From assembly GCA_038254195.1 (NCBI GenBank), contig JBBSGJ010000055.1, forward strand, positions 1 to 12,654: a stretch of 12,654 nucleotides of DNA, read 5' to 3'. Positions 1 through 5,959 of the stretch are shown here, in pieces (the stretch's first letter is position 1; every line of letters starts with the position of its first letter). The translations under genes were made by a program, and so were the position numbers. Source of the DNA: JBBQAA01 sp038254195 (lineage in GTDB: Bacteria; Actinomycetota; Thermoleophilia; Solirubrobacterales; Solirubrobacteraceae). The notes under the pieces are model-generated. The model worked only from the letters and a program-made list of their open reading frames with translations, made no database searches and was not told the DNA's origin.

Positions 1-867
1 ACGACTCCACCGCTCCCGCGTCCCCTGAAGCACGTTGACGACAGAGAGCCTGCCATCGGCACCGACTCCGGTCAGAACGACCGCATGCTCGTTGAGGTTC
101 ACGTTCACCGGTCGCCCCTGCGGCGAGCGCCACCGCATGAACGGGCCATTCCCGAGCCCCACCCACACCATGACGGCGTGACCCGAGAGCAACCGGCGGT
201 AGACCGCCGCGGACGACGCCCCGGACAGGTCCTTCAAGGTGACACCGTGCCGCGCAGCGATGCCGCGGACGGGGCCCTGGTAGACGCCGAACCCGCCCGC
301 GAGGCCTCCGCCGTCAGCCCGGCCTACGAAGCCCTGCTCCGGATCGCCCCAGACGCGCGCCCCGCCCACGGTGCCGGGATCGAGCGGCCCGCTGCGAGGC
401 AGCTCGCCCTGCAGGCGCAGCTGATCCGCATCGACTCCCACCGTGGCCAACAGAACCTGTAGGGCCGCGCTCTCGCAGTTGTCACGCAGTCGTTGCGCGA
501 CGACGGGCGCGCGGATCTCCGAGGTCACGGCCCGAGCCGGTAACGCGCGGGGCGAGTCGCTCACCCCGCGCGCAGGCGTTGACGTCGAAGTCCCGCGCTC
601 CACTCGATACGTGATCCGGGACCCATCCCGCCGCACCGTCACATGCGACGGGACCCGACGCCCCGCAGCCTGGCGGAGGAGCACCCGGCCCCCGCTTCGG
701 ATCTCGAGCGCCGTCGTCGCCCGATGGCGCCCGCCCGCGCCGTCGGGAGCCGATCCTCCCCAGAGGAGGAGGCCTGCGACGATCGTTGCACCGGCGACCG
801 AGGCAAGACCGAGTCGTCGACGACGGCGCGCGAGGCCCCGGCGGGTGCGATCGTGGCGCCGGGACAC
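1..867 (-). CDS. Membrane-anchored C39-like cysteine peptidase, C-terminus cut by window edge
   Basis: Translating the reverse complement gives an open frame running off position 1. It starts with an Arg-rich cytoplasmic segment (RRRRR near residues 14-18), then one hydrophobic helix (about 19-37, LGLASVAGATIVAGLLLW). A linker follows, then a papain-like fold of the C39_2 type: catalytic Cys in NCES (C131), His in NEHAVVLTGVG (H261), and Asn in SVVNVLQGTR (N278). Positive residues before the helix place the peptidase domain outside the membrane. Members of this family are exported or anchored hydrolases whose substrates are mostly unknown. The start is uncertain: GTG 867 is used here, but GTG 921 and GTG 945 are in frame, and the nearest upstream stop is at 958-960. 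GTG 945 lies 9 nt after a TAGGAT box, so a leaderless start there is possible. The gene is divergent from the methyltransferase at 1031, with paired dyads between them. The fold call is firm; the substrate is unknown. Confidence 0.8.
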   Translation of the reverse strand, partial: MSRRHDRTRRGLARRRRRLGLASVAGATIVAGLLLWGGSAPDGAGGRHRATTALEIRSGGRVLLRQAAGRRVPSHVTVRRDGSRITYRVERGTSTSTPARGVSDSPRALPARAVTSEIRAPVVAQRLRDNCESAALQVLLATVGVDADQLRLQGELPRSGPLDPGTVGGARVWGDPEQGFVGRADGGGLAGGFGVYQGPVRGIAARHGVTLKDLSGASSAAVYRRLLSGHAVMVWVGLGNGPFMRWRSPQGRPVNVNLNEHAVVLTGVGADGRLSVVNVLQGTRERWSR

Positions 868-955
868 GGGATCGTCCCGCCCCGCAGGACAAGCATCTCG
901 ACGGCGGGACCGCCGTCGCACAGCACGTCGCGGGGGTGGGGGCACCGGGAGGGAA

Positions 956-972
956 TCCTACAGCCTGTAGGG
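956..972. promoter_or_regulatory. Dyad operator site 1 (peptidase side)
   Basis: The sequence TCCTACAGCCTGTAGGG holds a perfect inverted repeat CCTACA-GCC-TGTAGG (957-971). On the minus strand it overlaps TAGGAT (960-955), a TANNNT-type -10 box for the peptidase gene. It matches site 2 in arms and spacing. The TACA...TGTA core resembles operators of the BlaI/MecI/CopY repressor family, which typically have a 2-nt centre; here the centre is 3 nt, so the regulator is an inference. Confidence 0.6.
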
Positions 973-1009
973 CGAGCCCTCGTCGGCTTGCCGCGTCGCG
1001 CCCGCAATG

Positions 1010-1026
1010 TCCTACAGTTAGTAGGA
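1010..1026. promoter_or_regulatory. Dyad operator site 2 (methyltransferase side)
   Basis: The sequence TCCTACAGTTAGTAGGA, extending to GTCCTAC-N5-GTAGGAC at 1009-1027, repeats site 1 with the same arm spacing. The two centres (964 and 1018) are 54 bp apart, about five helical turns, so both sites face the same side of the DNA. It overlaps TACAGT (1013-1018), a TANNNT -10 candidate, and ends 4 nt before the methyltransferase ATG. A bound dimer would block polymerase and start codon alike. Confidence 0.6.
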
Positions 1027-1030
1027 CTGC

Positions 1031-1717
1031 ATGGGCCTCCTGAGCAAGAACTGGGACCTTCACGTCGAGAACGCCGAGGAGGTCGCTCGCCAGCCTGGCT
1101 TCCGAGATCTCCGGGATCAGATCCTCGCCCTCGCGCAGCCCGGGCAGGACGACACCGCCGTCGATGTCGGCGCGGGAACCGGCCTTCTCACCCTGCCCCT
1201 CGCCGCCGCAGTGGAGCGCGTCTGGGCGATCGACATCAGCTTCTCCATGGGCGACTACCTCCGGCTGAAGGCTGCCAGCGCCAAGCTCGACAACGTCGAA
1301 GTCGGCGTGGCCTCCGCGGTCAGCCTCCCACTCGTGGGCCAGAGCGCCGATCTCGTCGTGTCGAACTACTGCTTCCACCACTTGACCCACCATGACAAGC
1401 AACGCGCCCTCGACGAGGTGTTTCGCGTCCTGCGACCCGGCGGTCGACTCGTCTTCGGCGACATGATGTTCGGCGCGACGCTCACGCACCCCCGGGACCG
1501 TCGTGTCGTTCGCGCAAAGCTTTGCGCCCTGGCGCGCAAAGGACCCGCGGGGGCGCTGCGAATCGCGAAGAACGGTGCCCGCGTCCTGACGCGACGCTGG
1601 GAACAGCCCGCGCGTCCGGACTGGTGGGCGAGATCGTTGAGGACCGCCGGCTTCGTCGACGTCGATGTCCAAACCGGCGAACACGAGGGCGGCGTAGCGT
1701 TCGCCCGACGACCCTGA
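1031..1717 (+). CDS. Class I SAM-dependent methyltransferase
   Basis: The 228-residue product has the Rossmann methyltransferase signature. Motif I is VDVGAGTG (about 44-51), the acidic ribose-binding strand is VWAIDIS (about 68-74), LVVSNYCFHHL is the motif II/post-II region, and VLRPGGRLVFGDMMF the motif III region. This is the Methyltransf_11 (UbiE/small-molecule) type. An N-terminal cap (MGLLSKNWDLHVENAEEVA) precedes the core, and a basic C-terminal segment (about 155-195, RKGPAGALRIAKNGARVLTRRW) probably shapes the substrate pocket. The substrate cannot be told from sequence. ATG 1031 is preceded only by a weak AGGA (1023-1026), so the mRNA may have a very short leader. The operator at 1010-1026 implies tight repression together with the divergent peptidase gene. 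It converges on the multicopper oxidase gene with 52 nt between stops. Confidence 0.85.
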   Translation: MGLLSKNWDLHVENAEEVARQPGFRDLRDQILALAQPGQDDTAVDVGAGTGLLTLPLAAAVERVWAIDISFSMGDYLRLKAASAKLDNVEVGVASAVSLPLVGQSADLVVSNYCFHHLTHHDKQRALDEVFRVLRPGGRLVFGDMMFGATLTHPRDRRVVRAKLCALARKGPAGALRIAKNGARVLTRRWEQPARPDWWARSLRTAGFVDVDVQTGEHEGGVAFARRP

Positions 1718-1741
1718 CCCGCGCCCGGTGACCGGCGGCAC

Positions 1742-1765
1742 CCCGCGGAGCGGCACGCCCGCGGG
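1742..1765. terminator. GC-rich hairpin between convergent genes
   Basis: CCCGCGG (1742-1748) pairs with CCGCGGG (1759-1765) around a 10-nt loop, between the methyltransferase stop (1717) and the oxidase stop (1770). No U-tract follows on either strand, so it may be a bidirectional pause or terminator of the kind common in GC-rich actinobacteria. Proposed from position and pairing only. Confidence 0.35.
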
Positions 1766-1769
1766 AGTC

Positions 1770-3320
1770 CTAGACGACCTCGACGCGTCGCATCATGCCC
1801 GCCTCCTGGTGATAGGCGTTGTGGCAGTGGTAGGCCCATGAGCCCGGGTTGTCGGCCACCCAGTCCAGTGCGAGCTCGCGCATCGGCAACGCCAGCGCGG
1901 TGTCCTTCAGCGGTCCGCCGGCGCCGCCCACGGCGAACACGTGGCCGTGCAGATGCATCGGATGGGGCATCATCGACCGGTTGCGCATCACGAAGCGAAC
2001 GTGCTCGCCGCGGCGCACTCGCACCGTGTCCGCCTTCGGGAAGGCCTGGTCGCCGATCGTCCACTCGTACCGGCCGCGACCCAGCGCCAGATCGAGCCGG
2101 ATCACCCGCCGCCCCTCGGCCTGTGCGTCCACGCCGGCGTCCTCGACGGGCCGCAGGTCTTCGTAGGAGAGCACCCGCTTGGGCATCCGCACCGGGGCGT
2201 CAGCGGCCGGAGCACGGCCCCCGAAGTCCCGGTAGCGCAGAAGCGCCATCGCTCGCCCGCGCTTGCCCAACGGCATCCCCACGATCCGCGCGACGCCCGA
2301 GCCACGCGCCTGCAGGAGCACGTCGTAGCGCTCGCCCATCCCGAGGACCACCGCGTCGGTGCGCACCGGGCGCACCGCCAGCCCATCGGCGCGCACGACC
2401 TCCAGCTCATGACCCTCGACGAACACGCAGAACAGCGTGTCGGCGCTGGGGTTGATGAGTCGCAGCCGCACCCGATCGCCACGGCGGACCGCCACCGCCG
2501 GCGGATCCTCCGGCGGACGGCCGTTGATCAGGTAGAGCGGGTAGTCGCGCACGTCACCGGGGTCCAGGTGTCCCGCCTGGAGTGCGTTGGCGAGTCCAGC
2601 CACGCTGCCCGAGCCGGGGATCCGGCCGGCCAGATCCGTATGGCCGCCTTTCGTCCCTGAGCCCATGTTCATGCCGGATCCCATGCTGCCCGCGCCCATC
2701 CCTCCCGGGCCCATGCTCTCACCGCCCATGCTCATGCCGTTGGCTCGAAGCTCGGCCAGCCTGCGGTCCGGCGTGCCGGCCACTCCGTCGAGCCAGTCGT
2801 CGAACATCAGCACCGCTTCCCGGTCATACGAAAGCGTCTCGCGGAGCGGTTCGACGATCAAGGGTGCATACAGACCGCGGTCGAGCTGGGTCCCCACGTG
2901 GGAATGGAACAGGTAGGTGCCGGGGTCGGGCGGCGTGAACGCGTAGACGAAGTCCGCGCCCGGCGCCACCGCCTCCTGGGTGAACCCAGGGACTCCGTCG
3001 GCTGGGTTGCGAAGCCTCACGCCATGCCAGTGGATCGAGGTCGGCTCGTCGAGGTCGTTGACGAGGCGCATGCGGACCGGCTTGCCCTCGGTCAGGCGCA
3101 CCTCGCGGCCTGGGAGCTGGGATCCGTACGTCCACGTATTCGCGCGGCGCCGCCCGAGCTCAACCTCCGAGCGCATCGCTCGAATCGTGAGATCGGCGCC
3201 GCCCGCGCCCTGGCCGCCGCAGGCCCCGAGCAGACCACCCAAGGCCAGCGCCCCCGCCCCTGCCCCACCGGCGGCCAGCAGTTGCCGGCGAGTCATCTCG
3301 CCGGCAGACAGACCGCTCAT
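1770..3320 (-). CDS. Tat-exported three-domain multicopper oxidase with Met-rich segment
   Basis: The 516-residue product begins with a twin-arginine signal (TRRQLLAAGG, 10-19), a hydrophobic run, and a lipobox-like LGAC (31-34), so it is probably folded in the cytoplasm, exported by Tat and possibly lipid-anchored. All four copper motifs are present: HWHG (97-100), HSHVGTQ (139-145), HPMHLHGH (453-460) and HCHNAYHQEAGM (498-509), with Met509 as the likely type-1 axial ligand. Residues 196-219 hold seven Met among Gly/Ser, like the Met-rich insert of CueO-type cuprous oxidases, which suggests Cu(I) oxidation or copper tolerance. ATG 3320 is preferred because it has a GAGGG ribosome site and puts the RR motif near the N-terminus. 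ATG 3425 would add 35 residues unlike a signal peptide. A laccase role on organic substrates is the alternative. Confidence 0.92.
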   Translation of the reverse strand: MSGLSAGEMTRRQLLAAGGAGAGALALGGLLGACGGQGAGGADLTIRAMRSEVELGRRRANTWTYGSQLPGREVRLTEGKPVRMRLVNDLDEPTSIHWHGVRLRNPADGVPGFTQEAVAPGADFVYAFTPPDPGTYLFHSHVGTQLDRGLYAPLIVEPLRETLSYDREAVLMFDDWLDGVAGTPDRRLAELRANGMSMGGESMGPGGMGAGSMGSGMNMGSGTKGGHTDLAGRIPGSGSVAGLANALQAGHLDPGDVRDYPLYLINGRPPEDPPAVAVRRGDRVRLRLINPSADTLFCVFVEGHELEVVRADGLAVRPVRTDAVVLGMGERYDVLLQARGSGVARIVGMPLGKRGRAMALLRYRDFGGRAPAADAPVRMPKRVLSYEDLRPVEDAGVDAQAEGRRVIRLDLALGRGRYEWTIGDQAFPKADTVRVRRGEHVRFVMRNRSMMPHPMHLHGHVFAVGGAGGPLKDTALALPMRELALDWVADNPGSWAYHCHNAYHQEAGMMRRVEVV

Positions 3321-3436
3321 CGTCCGCCCTCGTCTCGGGCCGCCGTCGTGGAACCTGTCGACGCGGATGAGCTCGGCTCCGGTGGCATCGGTTGCTGGCA
3401 CGCTGCGCGGGGAAATGTTGACCACGGGCCCTTCAT
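3317..3436 (-). CDS. Possible 39-residue leader peptide, coupled to the oxidase
   Basis: An ATG at 3436 has AAGGAG 8 nt upstream, one of the clearest ribosome sites in the window. It opens a 39-codon frame (MKGPWSTFPRAACQQPMPPE..., one Cys, rich in Ser/Thr/Pro) whose TGA (3319-3317) overlaps the oxidase ATG (3320-3318) as ATGA. That layout is typical of translational coupling, so the peptide could act as a leader controlling oxidase expression. No family is recognised. The alternative is that ATG 3425 of the longer oxidase frame is used and this frame is chance. The RBS and overlap are visible; the function is inferred. Confidence 0.35.
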   Translation of the reverse strand: MKGPWSTFPRAACQQPMPPEPSSSASTGSTTAARDEGGR

Positions 3437-3458
3437 CCAGGCTGCTCCTTCGATGCCT

Positions 3459-3474
3459 TGACGCACAAGCGTCA
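3459..3474. promoter_or_regulatory. Inverted repeat upstream of oxidase, site A
   Basis: TGACGC-ACAA-GCGTCA is a perfect 6-bp dyad with a 4-nt centre, 23 nt upstream of the leader-ORF ATG and close to the expected transcription start. It could be an operator or an mRNA hairpin. The regulator is unknown. Confidence 0.4.
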
Positions 3475-3477
3475 GGA

Positions 3478-3501
3478 ATCGTAGTCTCGCGCTCCTACGA
3501 T
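3478..3501. promoter_or_regulatory. Inverted repeat upstream of oxidase, site B, over a -10 candidate
   Basis: ATCGTAG (3478-3484) and CTACGAT (3495-3501) form perfect 7-bp arms around 10 nt. On the minus strand the downstream arm contains TACGAT (3483-3478), a TANNNT -10 candidate, giving a start near 3471 and a leader of about 150 nt to the oxidase. No good -35 is visible. Inferred operator/promoter. Confidence 0.4.
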
Positions 3502-3633
3502 GCGTCGGTACCAGGGCGCAAGGTGAGTGCGTAGTTGCCCGCGTCGTCGAGTCGACGCCCACACCGTGCCCGAGCTGACGCCGGGTGCCGGCGGAGGATC
3601 GGGCCGTCAGTCGGTTTGAGGACGGTCTTCTAG

Positions 3634-4956
3634 CTAGGCGAAGGTGAGCACGGCGAGCGCGCCGACCGACGTGGCGACGAGGCCGACGGCCAGACCGGTG
3701 AGCACGCGTCCCGCCGACCCCATGGCGTGCTCGCCCATGACCTCCGGGTCGCGCGCAAGGCGGCGCATGAAGGGCAGGAGCACGAGCAGGAGCACCGCGT
3801 TGAGCGCCTGGGAGAGGAAGAGGATCGGGACGAGCGGGGCGCCGGGGACGAGGACGAGGCCCGCGGCGAGGGCGACTATTCCGGCGAAGCTCGCGTAGAA
3901 GAGCGGGGCCTCGCGGAAAGTGTCGTCCACCTCGGCGCGCTGGCCGAACGCCTCGGAGACCGAGTAGGCGGTCGAGAGCGGCACGATCGCGGCGGCGAGG
4001 AGCGCGGCCCCGACGAAGCCGAGTCCGAACAGCGTCGAGGCCAACTGCCCGGCCAATGGCTCGAGCGCCTTCGCGGCGTCGCCGGCATCGTTGATGGTGA
4101 TGCCCCGCACGTGGAGGGTCGCGGCGCAGGCGACGACCACGAACAGCCCGATGACGCCCGTGAGCACGGCGCCGACGATCACGTCGATTCGCTCGTAGCG
4201 CAGGTCGTCGAGGCCGAGGCGCTTGTCGACGGCGTAGGACTGGATGAAGGACAGGCCCCAGGGGGCGAGCGTCGTGCCGAGGGTGGCGACGGCGACGAGC
4301 ACCGCCTCGCGCGTGAGCGGCAGGCCGGGAACGACGAGTCCCTTCGCCGTCGCGGCCCAGTCCGGACGGGCGAGCAGGCCGGAGAGCACGTAGGCCGCGA
4401 AGACGGCCGTCAGCGCGAGGAGGACGTGCTCGACGCGGCGGAAGGATCCTCGCAGGACGAGCAGGGAGACACCCAGGGCGGAGAGCGGCACGGTGACGTA
4501 CCGACTCGCGCCGGCGAGCAGCTGGAATCCGGCGGCGACGCCGGCGAACTCGGCGCAGAGCGTTCCGAGGTTCGCGAGCACCAGGGCGCTGAGGGCAATG
4601 GTCGCGCCGCGCGCGCCGTAGCGCTCCCGCACGAGCGCGAGCAGTCCCTTGCCGGTGACGATCCCCATGCGAGCCCCGAGCTCGTGGAAGACGATGAGCG
4701 CCGCCGTCGACAGGGCGAGGACCCACAGGAGTCGGTACCCGTACTTCGCGCCGAGGATGGAGTACGTCGTGATCCCGGCCGGGTCGTCGTCGGAGAGCCC
4801 GGCGAGCAGACCCGGGCCGAGGACCGCGAGCAGAGCGGCGAGCGAGCCGCCTCGCAGGAGATGTCGGCGTCGACGGGCCAGACGCCAGTGGAGGTGACGT
4901 CCGGCGCGAGCGCCGTGCGGAGGCGGGGAGGAAGTAGAGCGGCGGGTCACGCTCAC
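3634..4956 (-). CDS. Nramp-superfamily divalent metal transporter, Mg-type (NRMT-like) variant
   Basis: The 440-residue protein has about 11 hydrophobic helices and the Nramp layout. TM1 carries GPGLLAGLSDDDPAG (47-61), where Mn/Fe Nramps have DPGN: the Asp-Pro is kept but the metal-binding Asn position is Gly. TM6 carries GTTLAPWGLSF (227-237), where canonical members have MPH: the soft-metal-selecting Met is Ala231. These swaps match my recollection of Nramp-related Mg2+ transporters, which take hydrated, hard ions, so Mg2+ or Mn2+ import is more likely than Fe2+ (inference). The Arg-rich N-terminal tail (first ~35 residues) is long for the family. The GTG start at 4956 has no ribosome site and sits just below two GGCAC/GTGCC palindromes; 47 nt separate it from the GNAT gene on the same strand, so they may share a transcript. 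A decayed second copy of its 3' end lies at 11355. Confidence 0.88.
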   Translation of the reverse strand: MSVTRRSTSSPPPHGARAGRHLHWRLARRRRHLLRGGSLAALLAVLGPGLLAGLSDDDPAGITTYSILGAKYGYRLLWVLALSTAALIVFHELGARMGIVTGKGLLALVRERYGARGATIALSALVLANLGTLCAEFAGVAAGFQLLAGASRYVTVPLSALGVSLLVLRGSFRRVEHVLLALTAVFAAYVLSGLLARPDWAATAKGLVVPGLPLTREAVLVAVATLGTTLAPWGLSFIQSYAVDKRLGLDDLRYERIDVIVGAVLTGVIGLFVVVACAATLHVRGITINDAGDAAKALEPLAGQLASTLFGLGFVGAALLAAAIVPLSTAYSVSEAFGQRAEVDDTFREAPLFYASFAGIVALAAGLVLVPGAPLVPILFLSQALNAVLLLVLLPFMRRLARDPEVMGEHAMGSAGRVLTGLAVGLVATSVGALAVLTFA

Positions 4957-4959
4957 GAA

Positions 4960-4986
4960 GGCACCGTAGGTGCCGTGCCGGGCACG
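4960..4986. promoter_or_regulatory. Tandem GGCAC/GTGCC palindromes in front of the transporter start
   Basis: GGCACC-GTA-GGTGCC (4960-4974) is a perfect dyad, and CGTGCC-G-GGCACG (4974-4986) abuts it. Together they fill most of the 47-nt gap between the GNAT stop and the transporter GTG. They could form alternative mRNA hairpins at the start codon or bind a metal-sensing repressor. The palindromes are seen directly; the role is inferred. Confidence 0.4.
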
Positions 4987-5003
4987 ATCATCGAGACTGC
5001 GCG

Positions 5004-5576
5004 CTACGTAGTCGCTCGCCCAGCCTCGGCTCCCGCGGGCTTGAAGCGCTCGCGCGCCGAGCGCCAGGCTCGGGTCGGCACCTCGACCGTCACCACGCCG
5101 GGCTCGAAGGTGACGTGCTCGGGGAAGGCGTCGTGGAACACCGCGAGCATGTCGTGATTCTCCGGGAGCACCTCGGCGACGAACTGCTCGATGCCGTGCG
5201 ATTCGGCCAGTGCGGCCAGGCGGATGAGCAGCAGCGTCCCGGCGCCCTGACCGTGGTAGGCGTCAGCGACCTCGAAGGCGACCTCGGCGCGAGCCGGGTC
5301 CATGGGCACCGCGAGCGCGTGCGCGACGAGCTCGTCGTCGGGCTCCGCGAGGGCGACGAGCCCGATCATGCTCGGCCACCGGCCGTCGACCGCCTCGTGG
5401 GCGGCGCGGCCGAGGTCGGTTGCCGAGGAGAAGAACCGCAGCCGGCGCGACTCCGGGGAGAGGCTCACGAGAAGCTTCAGGATGGCCGGCTCGTCGGCGG
5501 CCTGGACAGCGCGGATCCTTACGCGCCGCCCGTCGCGGAGCGCTGCGCCACCCTCGATCCATCCCGGCCCACCCAT
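5004..5576 (-). CDS. GNAT acetyltransferase, Pat-like
   Basis: The 190-residue product is a single GNAT domain. After RIRAVQAADEPAI comes SLSPESRRLRFF (38-49), a segment characteristic of the GNAT domain of protein lysine acetyltransferases of the Pat/PatZ group. The acetyl-CoA pyrophosphate loop HGQGAG is at 108-113 (in VADAYHGQGAGTLLL), and AEVLPENHDML (134-144) is the usual beta-5/alpha-4 motif. It lacks the NDP-forming acyl-CoA synthetase region of PatZ and the cyclic-nucleotide domain of mycobacterial Pat, so any control would act in another way. Such enzymes often acetylate acetyl-CoA synthetase. Being divergent from phosphoketolase and acetate kinase fits a role in acetyl metabolism, but the target is not shown. 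ATG 5576 has no strong ribosome site. Gene order suggests co-transcription with the transporter downstream. Confidence 0.82.
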   Translation of the reverse strand: MGGPGWIEGGAALRDGRRVRIRAVQAADEPAILKLLVSLSPESRRLRFFSSATDLGRAAHEAVDGRWPSMIGLVALAEPDDELVAHALAVPMDPARAEVAFEVADAYHGQGAGTLLLIRLAALAESHGIEQFVAEVLPENHDMLAVFHDAFPEHVTFEPGVVTVEVPTRAWRSARERFKPAGAEAGRATT

Positions 5577-5747
5577 GTCGCCCGAGACTATGGGACGCGG
5601 GGCCGTCGCTCCATCGGTGAGGCCACGGATGGCTCCGCGCGAGCGCGACCGTACTTTCCCACGCAGGTTCCGGGCTCGGTGCGGTCGGCGCGGCCGTGAA
5701 CGCGGCCTGCCCTGCGCTCAGCATGCCCTGCGCCGCCTCCGCCACGC

Positions 5748-5753
5748 TACCGT
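5748..5753 (+). promoter_or_regulatory. Candidate -10 box for a leaderless start at 5762
   Basis: TACCGT matches the actinobacterial TANNNT -10 and ends 8 nt before ATG 5762, the spacing expected for a leaderless transcript. No convincing -35 is visible, as is common for such promoters. This would be the promoter of the phosphoketolase operon. Confidence 0.4.
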
Positions 5754-5761
5754 CCCGGCCC

Positions 5762-5959
5762 ATGGGCTCGTCACTTCCGGCTCCCGCACCCGGACTGCCG
5801 ACGCGGATCGTGCTCGCCGGCGGGCAGCTCTACCTCACCGTGCGGACCGTCGAGTCCCACCGCGCGCACGTCCAGCAGAAGCTGCGGCGCTCCTCCCGCG
5901 CCGAGCTCGTCCGCTATGCGCTCGACCATGGGCAGATCGACTCCGCCTCGACGCCATGA
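5762..5959 (+). CDS. 65-codon ORF with C-terminal half of a LuxR-type HTH; leader of phosphoketolase
   Basis: From about 5828 the frame reads LYLTVRTVESHRAHVQQ then KLRRSSRAELVRYALDHG, an excellent match to the recognition helix and tail of NarL/LuxR response regulators. The receiver domain and the first HTH helices (the usual LTPRE...EIA part) are absent, replaced by a Pro/Ala-rich start (MGSSLPAPAPGLPT). It is therefore a truncated regulator, probably not a stable DNA-binding domain by itself. The frame is intact from ATG 5762, has a leaderless-type -10 upstream, and its TGA (5957-5959) overlaps the phosphoketolase ATG as ATGA. Because phosphoketolase has no ribosome site of its own, this scrap may survive as a translational leader. 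The alternative is a plain pseudogene with chance overlap. Homology is seen directly; the leader role is inferred. Confidence 0.55.
   Translation: MGSSLPAPAPGLPTRIVLAGGQLYLTVRTVESHRAHVQQKLRRSSRAELVRYALDHGQIDSASTP

Noticed and set aside
482..1756. 424-codon minus-strand frame across the methyltransferase and the peptidase promoter
   Set aside because: Shadow: it runs over both dyads and through two genes recognised in other frames.
3604..3625. CCGTC...GACGG hairpin downstream of the transporter
   Set aside because: Only a 5-bp stem with a 12-nt loop and no U-tract; too weak to call a terminator.
3317..4726. 469-codon minus-strand frame overlapping the transporter
   Set aside because: Arg-rich shadow; only its last 39 codons, behind a ribosome site, were kept as a possible leader ORF.
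3727..5157. 476-codon open frame on the plus strand opposite the transporter
   Set aside because: Glu/Arg/Gly-rich shadow of the Nramp gene with no recognisable domain.
5640..5680. Possible ECF-type promoter for the GNAT gene (GGAAC on the minus strand)
   Set aside because: The -10 partner and spacing do not fit a known ECF consensus well enough.
5302..5955. 218-codon N-terminal extension of the phosphoketolase frame
   Set aside because: The family N-terminus begins at ATG 5956; upstream sequence in this frame is opposite the GNAT gene and unlike any phosphoketolase.
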